Positions 1 through 7,007 of a stretch of DNA of 7,225 bases are shown here, piece after piece. Source of the stretch: Deltaproteobacteria bacterium (GTDB lineage Bacteria; Desulfobacterota; Desulfomonilia; UBA1062); assembly GCA_020053185.1 (NCBI GenBank), contig JAGVNP010000200.1, positions 1 to 7,225 of the forward strand, read 5' to 3'. Position numbers and translations under genes: made by a program. The notes below the pieces were generated by a model. The model had not been told where the DNA came from, ran no database searches, and was given only the letters and a program-made list of their open reading frames with translations. Position 1 is the stretch's first letter, and the number at the start of each line of letters is the position of its first letter.

Positions 1-1
1 C

Positions 2-280
2 ACACTTTTTGCTCAAGCCCTGCAGGATGCCAAGACTATTATCTGGAATGGGCCTATGGGGGTCTTTGAGATGGACGCCTTTAGCAGGGGGACGTTTGCA
101 ATGGTAAGTCATGTTGCCAATTCTTATGCACTGACTATTGTTGGTGGTGGGGACACAGATGTGGCTGTCAACAAGGCTGGAGAATTAAACAAGATGTCTT
201 ACATATCCACTGGTGGAGGCGCCTTTATAGATTTGTTGGAGGGCAGGCCCCTCCCGGGGATCGAGGCATTGAAAGAGTAA
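2..280 (+). CDS. pgk: Phosphoglycerate kinase, C-terminal part (5' end outside window)
   Basis: Pgk transfers phosphate from 1,3-bisphosphoglycerate to ADP in the cytoplasm, giving ATP and 3-phosphoglycerate in glycolysis. Only the last 92 residues are in the window; the frame is already open at base 2 and ends at a TAA at 278-280. The visible part carries the C-terminal nucleotide-binding motifs of the family: WNGPMGVFE (about residues 15-23 of the visible part), GGGDT, and STGGGAFIDLLEG followed by PLPGIEAL near the end. The ending is normal for the family, so the gene looks intact on this side. It is followed on the same strand by tpiA, a common bacterial arrangement that suggests shared transcription. 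The spacer of about 100 bases holds an inverted repeat and no promoter that I can recognise. Confidence 0.97.
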   Translation, partial: TLFAQALQDAKTIIWNGPMGVFEMDAFSRGTFAMVSHVANSYALTIVGGGDTDVAVNKAGELNKMSYISTGGGAFIDLLEGRPLPGIEALKE

Positions 281-291
281 GCGATCAGGAA

Positions 292-345
292 TCAGCACTC
301 AGCCATCAGCAAGGTTAGGAGTTTTTGCTGAAAGCTGACGGCTAT
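292..345. repeat. Imperfect inverted repeat between pgk and tpiA
   Basis: Two 21-base arms, 292-312 and 325-345, are inverted copies matching at 15 of 21 positions around a 12-base centre. The arms are built from the words tcagc, agccatcagc and gctgacggct. The shape suits a small palindromic REP or MITE-like element that folds into a hairpin in the pgk-tpiA transcript. No run of T follows it, so it is not a standard intrinsic terminator, although it could stabilise or attenuate the message. Membership of a genome-wide repeat family is inference, as only one copy is visible here. Confidence 0.6.
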
Positions 346-363
346 AGGCCGAACACTTGTCCT

Positions 364-369
364 GGAGGT
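364..369 (+). promoter_or_regulatory. Ribosome binding site that fixes the tpiA start
   Basis: The hexamer ggaggt lies 11 bases before the GTG at 381. A longer reading of tpiA is possible from a TTG at 357, but that codon lies upstream of this site and has no purine-rich sequence of its own. The protein family also begins directly with the VRKAVIAGNWKMNK-type stretch. The GTG at 381 is therefore preferred. Confidence 0.8.
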
Positions 370-380
370 TGGGTTTAACA

Positions 381-1133
381 GTGCGAAAAGCAGTTATTGC
401 CGGAAATTGGAAGATGAATAAGACCGTTTCTGAGTCGGTCGAGTTAATATCCGATCTCAAGAGTCTAATAGCAGATGTTATAGATGTGGAGATTGTGGTT
501 GCTCCGCCCTTTTTAGCAATCTATCATGTTGCCCAGGAGGTAAAAGGTCTCAATATCCACGTTTCAGCTCAGGATGTATTCTGGGAGGAAGAAGGGGCAT
601 ATACAGGCGCTGTGTCTTCAAAAATGCTGTCAGACGTTGGATGTGAGTATGTCATTATCGGTCATTCTGAACGCAGGCAGTACTTTGGTGAAACCGATGA
701 GACTGTCAATAAAAAAATACAGAGTTCCCTGCAGCATGGTCTAACACCTATTTTTTGCGTCGGGGAGACCCTTCAACAGAGAGAGGCAGGAGAGACTTTT
801 AGTATAATTGAAACACAGGTTAGGAGAGGCCTGTCCGGTCTTTCTGCTTCAGATATGGAAGATGTAATCATTGCCTATGAGCCTGTATGGGCTATTGGCA
901 CAGGCAGGACAGCAACCGGTGAGCAGGCTGAAGAGGTTCACAGTTTTATAAGAAAGCTTTTAAAGGAAATTTATAAAGATACCGCAGATAGTATAAGAAT
1001 CCTGTATGGCGGAAGTGTAAAACCCGATAATATAGATGGACTGATGACCAAGCCGAATATAGATGGGGCGTTAGTCGGGGGGGCAAGTTTGAAGGCTGAT
1101 GATTTTGCAAGGATTGTAAAGTATCAAAGGTAA
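381..1133 (+). CDS. tpiA: Triosephosphate isomerase
   Basis: TpiA interconverts dihydroxyacetone phosphate and glyceraldehyde 3-phosphate in the cytoplasm. From the GTG start the protein has 250 residues, the normal bacterial length. All catalytic parts are present at near-canonical numbers: Lys11 in NWKMNK, His95 in IGHSERR, Glu167 in AYEPVW, the flexible loop 6 (PVWAIGTG, 168-175), and the phosphate-binding YGGSVKP at 209-215. The start follows a good ribosome binding site at 364-369. The gene lies downstream of pgk on the same strand and is probably co-transcribed with it. It faces the cyclase operon tail to tail, with 176 bases between the stop codons and no obvious intrinsic terminator there. 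In many bacteria secG follows tpiA; it is absent here. Confidence 0.98.
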   Translation: MRKAVIAGNWKMNKTVSESVELISDLKSLIADVIDVEIVVAPPFLAIYHVAQEVKGLNIHVSAQDVFWEEEGAYTGAVSSKMLSDVGCEYVIIGHSERRQYFGETDETVNKKIQSSLQHGLTPIFCVGETLQQREAGETFSIIETQVRRGLSGLSASDMEDVIIAYEPVWAIGTGRTATGEQAEEVHSFIRKLLKEIYKDTADSIRILYGGSVKPDNIDGLMTKPNIDGALVGGASLKADDFARIVKYQR

Positions 1134-1309
1134 GACTTCTGAATATCTCTGAAACCATAGTCAAATAATGCTATCGCAAATCTCCCTTGTCAATAATTAA
1201 GTATTGTGCCCGTAATTTGCAAGCATCAACGAAAAAGCAACATTTCAGTACAGATTGCCTGTCCCTGTCATGTCCCTTTGGTTATTATCGTTAGCACTAC
1301 CTACTGCCC

Positions 1310-3445
1310 CTATTTTTCAGTCATCACCCAGATGCCATCCCACTGTTGCGGGGGATTAGCAGTCAATGCCCGGCATTTATCGGCATAGACCTTTGCCGGA
1401 GTATCGACCTTGCTGATTACCTCAAAGCTGGTCAAGGCTGCTTTGAAGTCGCCTCCGTAAAATTTCTCCAGTCCCTCAGCAAATGTCCGCAAGACCTCTG
1501 CTTTAGCTTCATAATCATCCTTAAACATTGGCTCATAGACGCGGACAGGTTCTGCGCGTCCGACAACGCGCACCCGCGAAAGCTCCCGCGCTGCAAATTC
1601 ATCATGGATATGGGCCAGGGTATATTCCGACATCATCGCGTAAGTGCCGAATTGCTTATTGATTCCTTCGAGACGAGAGGCAAGGTTGCCGGCATCGCCA
1701 AGGAAGGTATAGTCGAAACGCTGGCTTGATCCCATGTTACCTACAACGACTGTTCCGGTGTTGATGCCGATGCGGGCATAAATGTCCCTGCCGACGCGTT
1801 CCTTGAATACCGGACGGAGTTCAATCAGTTTCCTGCCGCACCTCAGCGCTGCTCTGATGGCACGGATAGCATGGTCCGGCACATCGAGCGGGGCATTCCA
1901 GAAGGCGATAATGGCATCGCCTTCATATTTGTCGATCGTACCTCCTTCAGAAAGAATAATGTCGGTCATGGCAGTCAGATAGTCGTTAAGGAGGGCAGTA
2001 AGCTCCTGAGGACTGAGACGCTCAGAGATACTTGTAAATCCCTGCACGTCGGAAAAAAATATACTCAACTCTCGCACTTCACCGCCCAAGGTTAATTTAT
2101 CCGGATTTTCCACCAGGCGTTCGATAACAGCAGGACTCAAGTATTGTTTAAATGCATTTTTTATATATCGTTTCTGCCTTCCTTCGAGGGTATAGTTGAC
2201 AACAATGGCTGCAGCAATGGAAAAAAATGCACCTGTAGAAGGAACGGCGACGGGAAACCAGTAATTCTCAGTGTAAAAAAGGCAGCCGAGAATAAAAGGA
2301 ACCGTCAGGAATAGCAGGGAGGCGACGGCATCATGCAGGCCTTTAGCCAGCAGACGGATAGATATCCCCGCAGTTAGGGAGAGAGCAATGGTGAACAACA
2401 GTACAATGAACAACGAAACTTCCTGCATGAAATCTCCAGAAAGCAGGTTATCGAGGATGGTGGCGTGCAATTCCACTCCCGGGTAATCGCGCTGGAGAGG
2501 CGTTGGGCGGAGGTCCTTGAAGCCAGGCGCGGTTACCCCCAGGAACACATAGGCATCCTTAAATACTGACAGATCCATGCCGATAGCTTTTCCTTCCATG
2601 ATCCGCAGGCCCGCCTGCAAGACCGCAGCGGCGTTGACGGCTTTATGCGTCTGACTTTTGCCGCGATAGCGCATGATAACATTGCCATTTTTATCCAACG
2701 GAACTTGGTGTGAACCAAGCTTAAGCATTGTATCTCTTATTCCGATAGAGGCATCCGGATTAGCACCGAGATATGCAGCCAGACCTAAGGAAGGGACGAA
2801 GCGGTTATCGAAGACATGAAAAGGTACGGCCCGGCGGATGATGGCATCGGCGTCCTGCCGCGTTATCATCACGCTGCCCAAGATGGCCGCGTTGGCGGCA
2901 ACTTGCCGGACGGGGAAGGAGGCGCGGGTTTTAACTGCATTAAGGCCTTTGGACGTTGCCAGGTAATCCTTCAGCCCGGTTATCGTGAAATTGTTTATCT
3001 TAAAACCGGGGTCCCAGGTTGTGCCCAAACCCTGCTCATTGCTCAGATTAAGGGTACCAATGAAATTTTTTGTTGATGCAATTGCTTGTCCAAAAGATTC
3101 ATCGTCGTCAACACCGGCAAAAGAGGATTCTGTGAAGATAAGATCGAAAGCAACAGCCTTCGCGCCACCCTCCTTCAAAGCGGCCAGGATCGGGTTATAG
3201 AGCTGCCGCGGCCAAGGCCAGGAAAGCGGCACCTGCAGGGTGTCTTTGGCCCAGTCCAGACTGGTCTGGTCGATCATGATCACTCGAATCTGATCGCTCG
3301 CCCGCCCGGGAGCGGCATAGAGCTTGGCGCGCAAGTCCCAAGTTATGTTTTCCAGCCAGTTGAGATTGCCTGAGAAATAAAACATTAAGACCAGAGCGGC
3401 CGAGACAAATCCTATGAGGATACCGTGCATTAGCTTTCTTTTCAT
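1310..3445 (-). CDS. CHASE2-domain class III adenylate cyclase (membrane-bound)
   Basis: Predicted membrane sensor that makes cAMP. Numbered from the ATG at 3445 (711 residues): an N-terminal membrane segment (about 6-26), a periplasmic CHASE2 domain (about 27-340, with PRQLYNPILAALKEGGAKAV and PGVELHATILDNLL), three membrane segments (about 342-365, 374-391, 396-418), then the cyclase domain (about 455-640). Metal-binding Asp466 (FFSDVQGFT) and Asp510 (YEGDAIIAFW) are present, as are transition-state Asn587 and Arg591 (GDAGNLASR). Lys506 with Thr580 (DYTF) fits the adenine-selecting Lys/Thr pair of class IIIb, so ATP is the likely substrate. The tail ends WDGIWVMTEK, common in such cyclases. 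A Gly stands where Val is usual in GDxVN. Last gene of the operon. A GTG at 3472 would add nine residues and overlap the protease stop by 11 bases; neither start has a strong ribosome binding site. The ligand sensed is unknown. Confidence 0.92.
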   Translation of the reverse strand: MKRKLMHGILIGFVSAALVLMFYFSGNLNWLENITWDLRAKLYAAPGRASDQIRVIMIDQTSLDWAKDTLQVPLSWPWPRQLYNPILAALKEGGAKAVAFDLIFTESSFAGVDDDESFGQAIASTKNFIGTLNLSNEQGLGTTWDPGFKINNFTITGLKDYLATSKGLNAVKTRASFPVRQVAANAAILGSVMITRQDADAIIRRAVPFHVFDNRFVPSLGLAAYLGANPDASIGIRDTMLKLGSHQVPLDKNGNVIMRYRGKSQTHKAVNAAAVLQAGLRIMEGKAIGMDLSVFKDAYVFLGVTAPGFKDLRPTPLQRDYPGVELHATILDNLLSGDFMQEVSLFIVLLFTIALSLTAGISIRLLAKGLHDAVASLLFLTVPFILGCLFYTENYWFPVAVPSTGAFFSIAAAIVVNYTLEGRQKRYIKNAFKQYLSPAVIERLVENPDKLTLGGEVRELSIFFSDVQGFTSISERLSPQELTALLNDYLTAMTDIILSEGGTIDKYEGDAIIAFWNAPLDVPDHAIRAIRAALRCGRKLIELRPVFKERVGRDIYARIGINTGTVVVGNMGSSQRFDYTFLGDAGNLASRLEGINKQFGTYAMMSEYTLAHIHDEFAARELSRVRVVGRAEPVRVYEPMFKDDYEAKAEVLRTFAEGLEKFYGGDFKAALTSFEVISKVDTPAKVYADKCRALTANPPQQWDGIWVMTEK

Positions 3446-3461
3446 TGGTAAATATCCATTA

Positions 3462-4385
3462 TTAAATGCCACTCATGACCTGACTGAATCGTGTTTTGCG
3501 GACGATTGGTTCCCCTCTGGACCCAAAACCTTTCAGCAGCGGCTCGATATTTTGCAGCCGATTCGCCGGAGTCGGATGCGTTTTTCCAAATCCGCCGACA
3601 CTGGAACCGAGTTGCTCATTCATCTGTTCCAGCATCTCTTTAAGGGCTGTGGGATTGTAACCGACTCTTTTAAGTATCATTATGGCTGTATTATCGGCTT
3701 CATATTCCTGGCTGCTTTGGTACCCATTATCGACCATCGTCTTCATGATATCTCCGACTGTTCCATCGAATATTTCGGCAGCCTGGGCAAGCTGCTCCCC
3801 TCCCAGATTTTTTGCCATTTCAACTCCCACAATTTTACCCAAAGAGGTGTATCGGCTTCCGCGAATTGCACCCATGCCGTGACCAAGCTGCACGTGGCCA
3901 ATTTCATGGGCTAAAACCGACGCCAAAGCATCCTCTGATTTGCAACAACGCAGGAGGCCGCGTGACACAAGAATCAAGCCGCCCGGTGTTGCAAAAGCAT
4001 TTATTTCGTCAGTGTCCAGGATCAGAAAATGATAACCTTTGAATGTCTCCGGTTTGTCTGAGGCACGAGCCACTGTCTGACCGACCAGATTTATGTACTG
4101 GTTTGGACCCATATTCTGGTAGGCCTTATACTTGGACAAAATATTAGCCGCAATGGTCCTGCCGATGTAGTACTCATTTTCGGGTGTAAATTCCTCGAAG
4201 GCTTTACTCGCAGCCTTAGAAGCTTTTTTTATCGATTCAGCTTGCTTGCTGCTAATTGTGCCCGTCATCGTGGCTATATCGGCACCTGCTTTAGTAACAG
4301 CCTCCATCGTTTGACATCCCTGAAGGATAGACAAGAGCGACGGCATCAGGAGCAATAAAAAAAAGTATCTGAATGGGCGTCTCAT
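3462..4385 (-). CDS. M48-family zinc metalloprotease, predicted lipoprotein
   Basis: Predicted envelope protease of 307 residues. The N terminus is a hydrophobic signal followed by the lipobox LQGC, so Cys24 should be lipid-modified and the protein anchored to a membrane on the periplasmic side. The protease domain runs from about residue 65 to 285. It carries the zinc motif HEIGH (His160, Glu161, His164) in LAHEIGHVQLGH, the third ligand Glu227 in EYEAD, and the THPTPANRLQNI motif (269-280) that ends the M48 core. There is no room for a TPR region, so it resembles short LoiP/YggG-type proteins more than BepA. Its ATG overlaps the stop of the upstream SH3 gene by 4 bases (ATGA, 4382-4385), which suggests translational coupling. 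The Cys-Cys pair at 147-148, before the zinc helix, is unusual by memory of the family. Substrates are unknown; outer-membrane protein quality control is a family-based guess. Confidence 0.93.
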   Translation of the reverse strand: MRRPFRYFFLLLLMPSLLSILQGCQTMEAVTKAGADIATMTGTISSKQAESIKKASKAASKAFEEFTPENEYYIGRTIAANILSKYKAYQNMGPNQYINLVGQTVARASDKPETFKGYHFLILDTDEINAFATPGGLILVSRGLLRCCKSEDALASVLAHEIGHVQLGHGMGAIRGSRYTSLGKIVGVEMAKNLGGEQLAQAAEIFDGTVGDIMKTMVDNGYQSSQEYEADNTAIMILKRVGYNPTALKEMLEQMNEQLGSSVGGFGKTHPTPANRLQNIEPLLKGFGSRGEPIVRKTRFSQVMSGI

Positions 4386-4882
4386 TGTTCACCTCCTTCC
4401 TCAGGTTTAACCTGCCCCTCTTTAAGGAAGGCGACACTTTGCTCAAGTGAAATTTTGATCTTTTCCATTTTATCCACCCAGGTGAAAACGATCTCTTTGT
4501 TCTTTTGCCTGTAAGCCTGCTCGATCTGTTCGGTAAAACCCTTTTCAGCGGCACTCAGTTCGCCCGCCGATACCGAGGTCGGAGCGTTCTTGCCGCCGGA
4601 CTTTGGGGCCAGTTTCGTACTCGTAAGAGCAGAAATATGAATCCAACCGGTAGCATTGTTCCTGGCGGTATAAGCTTTCACCCAGGCTCCTTTTGAATCG
4701 ATGATTTTCACCCGATCGGCATAGTTAACGTTAGTAACGACAGAACCATAATACGCAGGATTGGAACGCAATTGCGCACGGTCAACCTGAATGCTCATCT
4801 CCTTTTCCATTGCCGTGAAGGCCGTATTAATCAAAAAGGCAACCGGCATCAACAGCATCATAGCAATAAGAACACGCTTCAT
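4382..4882 (-). CDS. Secreted bacterial SH3-domain protein
   Basis: Protein of 166 residues with a hydrophobic signal segment (about 4-22) and a possible cleavage after the FTA at 22-24. It has no lipobox cysteine, so it may be released to the periplasm or stay anchored by an uncleaved helix. Residues of about 31-87 look like a bacterial SH3 domain (SH3_3 type): QLRSNPAYYGSVV opens it, WVKAY lies in the middle and GWIHISAL closes it. Such domains usually bind peptidoglycan or protein partners. The remainder (about 105-155) is charged and helical, followed by a Glu/Gly-rich tail. The ATG at 4882 has an excellent ribosome binding site (aggaggt, 4891-4897 on the minus strand, 8 bases upstream). 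It is the first gene of the operon with the M48 lipoprotein and the cyclase. The specific role is not known; an adaptor or cell-wall-sensing partner of the protease is inference. Confidence 0.85.
   Translation of the reverse strand: MKRVLIAMMLLMPVAFLINTAFTAMEKEMSIQVDRAQLRSNPAYYGSVVTNVNYADRVKIIDSKGAWVKAYTARNNATGWIHISALTSTKLAPKSGGKNAPTSVSAGELSAAEKGFTEQIEQAYRQKNKEIVFTWVDKMEKIKISLEQSVAFLKEGQVKPEEGGEQ
4391..4397 (-). promoter_or_regulatory. Ribosome binding site of the M48 protease gene inside the upstream gene
   Basis: On the minus strand aggaggt lies 5 bases before the protease ATG and within the last codons of the SH3 gene. With the 4-base ATGA overlap it supports both the chosen start and coupled translation of the two proteins. 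Confidence 0.75.
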
Positions 4883-5460
4883 GATTTAATACCTCCTGTT
4901 GAACCTGCACTACATCGGGGCAGGCTTGAAATTTTCTGACATTCCATCGAACGAGCTTTGTATTACACACTAATGAAGTAAAGTTTCCATTTCCGCATGA
5001 TAGATACTGCAATAACAAAATATCACTTCACTCATAGAAAAAATTGGTTCTTTCGTAAAAAAGTTGAAATAGGTTGTCCTGTACAGATTTTTAAAAAAAA
5101 TTTAAAGAAGAGTGAGGTAGGTGTCAAGAAAAAAGAACCGTTATATCCACGTAATCTGCTTCAAACTCTAAGCCTTGCTTCAACTGAAACAGAAAAAACC
5201 AGGACATTGGAAGCCATTAAACCTTTGGGGACGTTGTTTAACCTAATACGACCAGCATTAAACAAAAAAAGTCGCCCTTTCTCGTTGCTCCTGTAATCTC
5301 AGGAATTAAGAAAAGACGCCCTCATAATCACCCCTCTGTTATTAGGGTTTACAAACTTATATCTGTCATTCAACCATTCACTTACCTATACCTCAATTAT
5401 TAAATGGAGTCTAGTTTTTTTCGCTTGGAGAGGTTGGAAATCGCTTTTCAGGATAAAGAA
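4883..5460. other. AT-rich intergenic stretch without a convincing gene
   Basis: About 580 bases lie between the start of the SH3 gene and the tRNA terminator. Apart from the SH3 ribosome binding site at 4891-4897 I see no well-supported feature. It must contain the promoter of the minus-strand operon. A taatac box at about 4962-4967 on the minus strand has only a poor -35 match and is not claimed. A 99-codon frame on the plus strand (4997-5296) is open but lacks a ribosome binding site, resembles nothing I know and has an unnatural-looking composition. The region is more AT-rich than the operon and may be relic or spacer DNA. Confidence 0.5.
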
Positions 5461-5491
5461 AAAGGGGTCAGATTTTCATCTAACCCCTTTT
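5461..5491 (-). terminator. Intrinsic terminator of the initiator tRNA (possibly bidirectional)
   Basis: On the minus strand a 13-base-pair stem (aaaggggttagat with atctgacccctttt, one G-U pair) closes a 4-base gaaa loop and is followed by a T-rich run (tttttcttt). It begins about 10 bases after the tRNA CCA end. The plus strand also ends in cccctttt followed by gttttt, so it may stop transcription in both directions. Confidence 0.88.
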
Positions 5492-5499
5492 GTTTTTAT

Positions 5500-5576
<77 letters not shown>

Positions 5577-5586
5577 ATAGAATGCT

Positions 5587-5616
5587 ATAATATAAAATAA
5601 CCCGGCTGGTTGTCAA
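5587..5616 (-). promoter_or_regulatory. Sigma-70-type promoter of the initiator tRNA
   Basis: On the minus strand a perfect -35 box TTGACA lies at 5616-5611. Two overlapping -10 candidates follow: tatatt (5594-5589, spacer 16) and tattat (5592-5587, spacer 18), each 5 of 6 to consensus. Transcription would begin about 4-6 bases before the mature tRNA, as expected for a tRNA unit. The -35 box begins 8 bases after the apgM-family stop codon, so the tRNA need not depend on readthrough from that gene. Confidence 0.8.
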
Positions 5617-5623
5617 GACTTAT

Positions 5624-6832
5624 TTAGTTTTTTCGTAAGAAAAAGGGCAACAGCTTGTATCCATCCTCAATAAACAAATTGTTTATCCTGGCTGATTTTT
5701 CATTAAAGCCCATATCCTTTGAGGGTTGAGTTTCTTTATCGTCGGATGAGAAAATAGCAAATGGTACAGGATCAGGTGTATGGCTCATTACCGATAAAGG
5801 GGTAGAGTGGTCCGGTAAAACCATTATCCTGTAGTCTTGAAATTTATTTATGTTATCCAAAATCGTTCCAACAACCTCTTTATCGAAACGTTCAATGGCT
5901 ATTAATTTGTTTTTAAGATCACCGCTGTGAGAGGCTTCATCAGGCGCCTCTACATGAAGATATACAAAATCTCTTTTCTCCAGTGCTCTAAGAGCATAGT
6001 TTGCCTTTCCCCTGTAATTGGTGTCAAGGTATCCGGTAGCACCGGGGACATCAATGACCTCTAATCCTGCGTAGATGCCGATTCCTTTGATCAAATCGAC
6101 GGCCGAGATCACCGAACCTGTAATACGGTATCTTTCTAATAAAGTCGGCATCTTTGGTGCCCTACCCTGCCCCCATAGCCATATGGAGTTTGCCGGCTTC
6201 TTAGAATTTTTGATCCTTATCTTATTGATATTGCTGCTTTCAAGAATAGTCTGGGAATCATTCATCAATTGAAGAATTTGTTTTTCCCCTTTGCCTTTTG
6301 GCAGATACGGGTCTATGGCTTTTCCAGAAATATCATGGGGAGGGGTCATATTGAGTTCTTCCTGTCCATTCTTCCAAATCATAAGGTGACGGTAGCTGAC
6401 TCCAGGGTAAAACTTGATCTTATTTGTTCCCAGCTCTTGATCAATCTCATGGATGATTTCTTTTGCCTCTTCTGTAGATATGTGACCTGCACTGTAATCA
6501 TCCATATATGTCTTGCCATCTCTAACCGAGAGAGTTACAAGATTACACCTGAAGGCCACATCTTCCGGGCCAAGTATCAAACCCATACTGGCAGCTTCTA
6601 AAGGTCCCCTGCCAGTATAGTGCTTTTCAGGATCATAGCCAAGGATAGACAGGCTCGCAATATCGCTGCCAGGAGAGACCCCCTGAGGTATGGTCCTTAC
6701 CATGCCAAGCTTTCCCTTTTGAGCTATTATATTCATGTTTGGTATGTCGGCTACCTCAAGAGGTGTTCTGCCTCCAAGTTCTGGAACAGGATAGTCTGCC
6801 ATTCCATCGCCGATTAGTATGATATATTTCAT
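5624..6832 (-). CDS. apgM: ApgM-family protein: cofactor-independent phosphoglycerate mutase or proposed homoserine kinase
   Basis: Alkaline-phosphatase-superfamily enzyme of 402 residues, the normal length for the archaeal-type (ApgM, COG3635) family. Metal and nucleophile residues are present: Asp9 in ILIGDGMAD, Ser56-Asp57 in PGSDIASLSILGYDP, HVEAPDEASH (293-302), LPDHSTP (339-345) and HTPDPVPF (351-358). The family interconverts 2- and 3-phosphoglycerate. A bacterial subgroup encoded next to threonine genes has been proposed to act as homoserine kinase, and here the gene lies directly downstream of thrC on the same strand, so that role is a real alternative. The ATG at 6832 is preceded by only a weak Shine-Dalgarno-like gtggga. 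The 205-base gap to thrC is filled with repeats; co-transcription is possible but not shown. Sequence alone cannot settle which reaction it catalyses. Confidence 0.93.
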   Translation of the reverse strand: MKYIILIGDGMADYPVPELGGRTPLEVADIPNMNIIAQKGKLGMVRTIPQGVSPGSDIASLSILGYDPEKHYTGRGPLEAASMGLILGPEDVAFRCNLVTLSVRDGKTYMDDYSAGHISTEEAKEIIHEIDQELGTNKIKFYPGVSYRHLMIWKNGQEELNMTPPHDISGKAIDPYLPKGKGEKQILQLMNDSQTILESSNINKIRIKNSKKPANSIWLWGQGRAPKMPTLLERYRITGSVISAVDLIKGIGIYAGLEVIDVPGATGYLDTNYRGKANYALRALEKRDFVYLHVEAPDEASHSGDLKNKLIAIERFDKEVVGTILDNINKFQDYRIMVLPDHSTPLSVMSHTPDPVPFAIFSSDDKETQPSKDMGFNEKSARINNLFIEDGYKLLPFFLRKN

Positions 6833-6909
6833 CTCATTGTCCCACTCGGGGAATCGGAGAAAAACCCTCGTTTTCAGGTGAAGACTTTAGTTTGATCTTT
6901 TTTGGGCCA

Positions 6910-6946
6910 CAAGGGTTCAAGGGGTCCAGGATTCAAGGGTTCAAGG
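6910..6946. repeat. Direct repeat of 13 bases in the thrC-apgM spacer
   Basis: The word caagggttcaagg occurs exactly at 6910-6922 and again at 6934-6946, with ggtccaggatt-type sequence between. It forms the left part of a larger repeat-rich block and overlaps the left arm of the inverted repeat at 6926-6997. Confidence 0.75.
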
Positions 6947-6997
6947 ATAAGAATGGATAGCTGTTTTCACTTGACCCCTTGACTCCTCGAATCCTGG
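6926..6997. repeat. Inverted repeat in the thrC-apgM spacer
   Basis: Arms 6926-6945 (ccaggattcaagggttcaag) and 6978-6997 (cttgactcctcgaatcctgg) are inverted copies that match at 17 of 20 positions around 32 bases. Shorter alternative pairing exists between aaggggtc (6919-6926) and gacccctt (6973-6980). It has no coding frame and no T run. It looks like a non-autonomous intergenic repeat such as a MITE or REP-type element; that class is inferred from structure only. Confidence 0.7.
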
Positions 6998-7007
6998 GCC
7001 ACTCAAG

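Noticed and set aside
357..380. Upstream TTG start for tpiA adding eight residues
   Set aside because: The TTG precedes the good ribosome binding site at 364-369 and the added residues do not belong to the family; the GTG at 381 fits both.
1346..2095. Plus-strand open frames opposite the cyclase gene
   Set aside because: They are shadows of the GC-rich cyclase coding frame, with no protein similarity and no ribosome binding sites.
4291..4554. Minus-strand frame across the SH3/M48 junction
   Set aside because: It overlaps two well-supported genes in another frame and has unnatural composition.
4904..4924. Small hairpin (cctgc/gcagg) in the 5' leader of the SH3 gene as a possible riboswitch or RNA thermometer
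   Set aside because: Only five base pairs with an 11-base loop; expected by chance and matching no known riboswitch core.
1249..5090. Shared word gtacagatt at about 1250 and 5082 as possible attachment sites flanking the operon
   Set aside because: Only nine bases, neither copy matches the tRNA 3' end, and there is no integrase; chance is sufficient.
4997..5296. Plus-strand open frame of 99 codons in the AT-rich gap
   Set aside because: No ribosome binding site at a usable distance, a Lys-rich low-complexity N-terminal half from an A-rich tract, and no recognisable domain.
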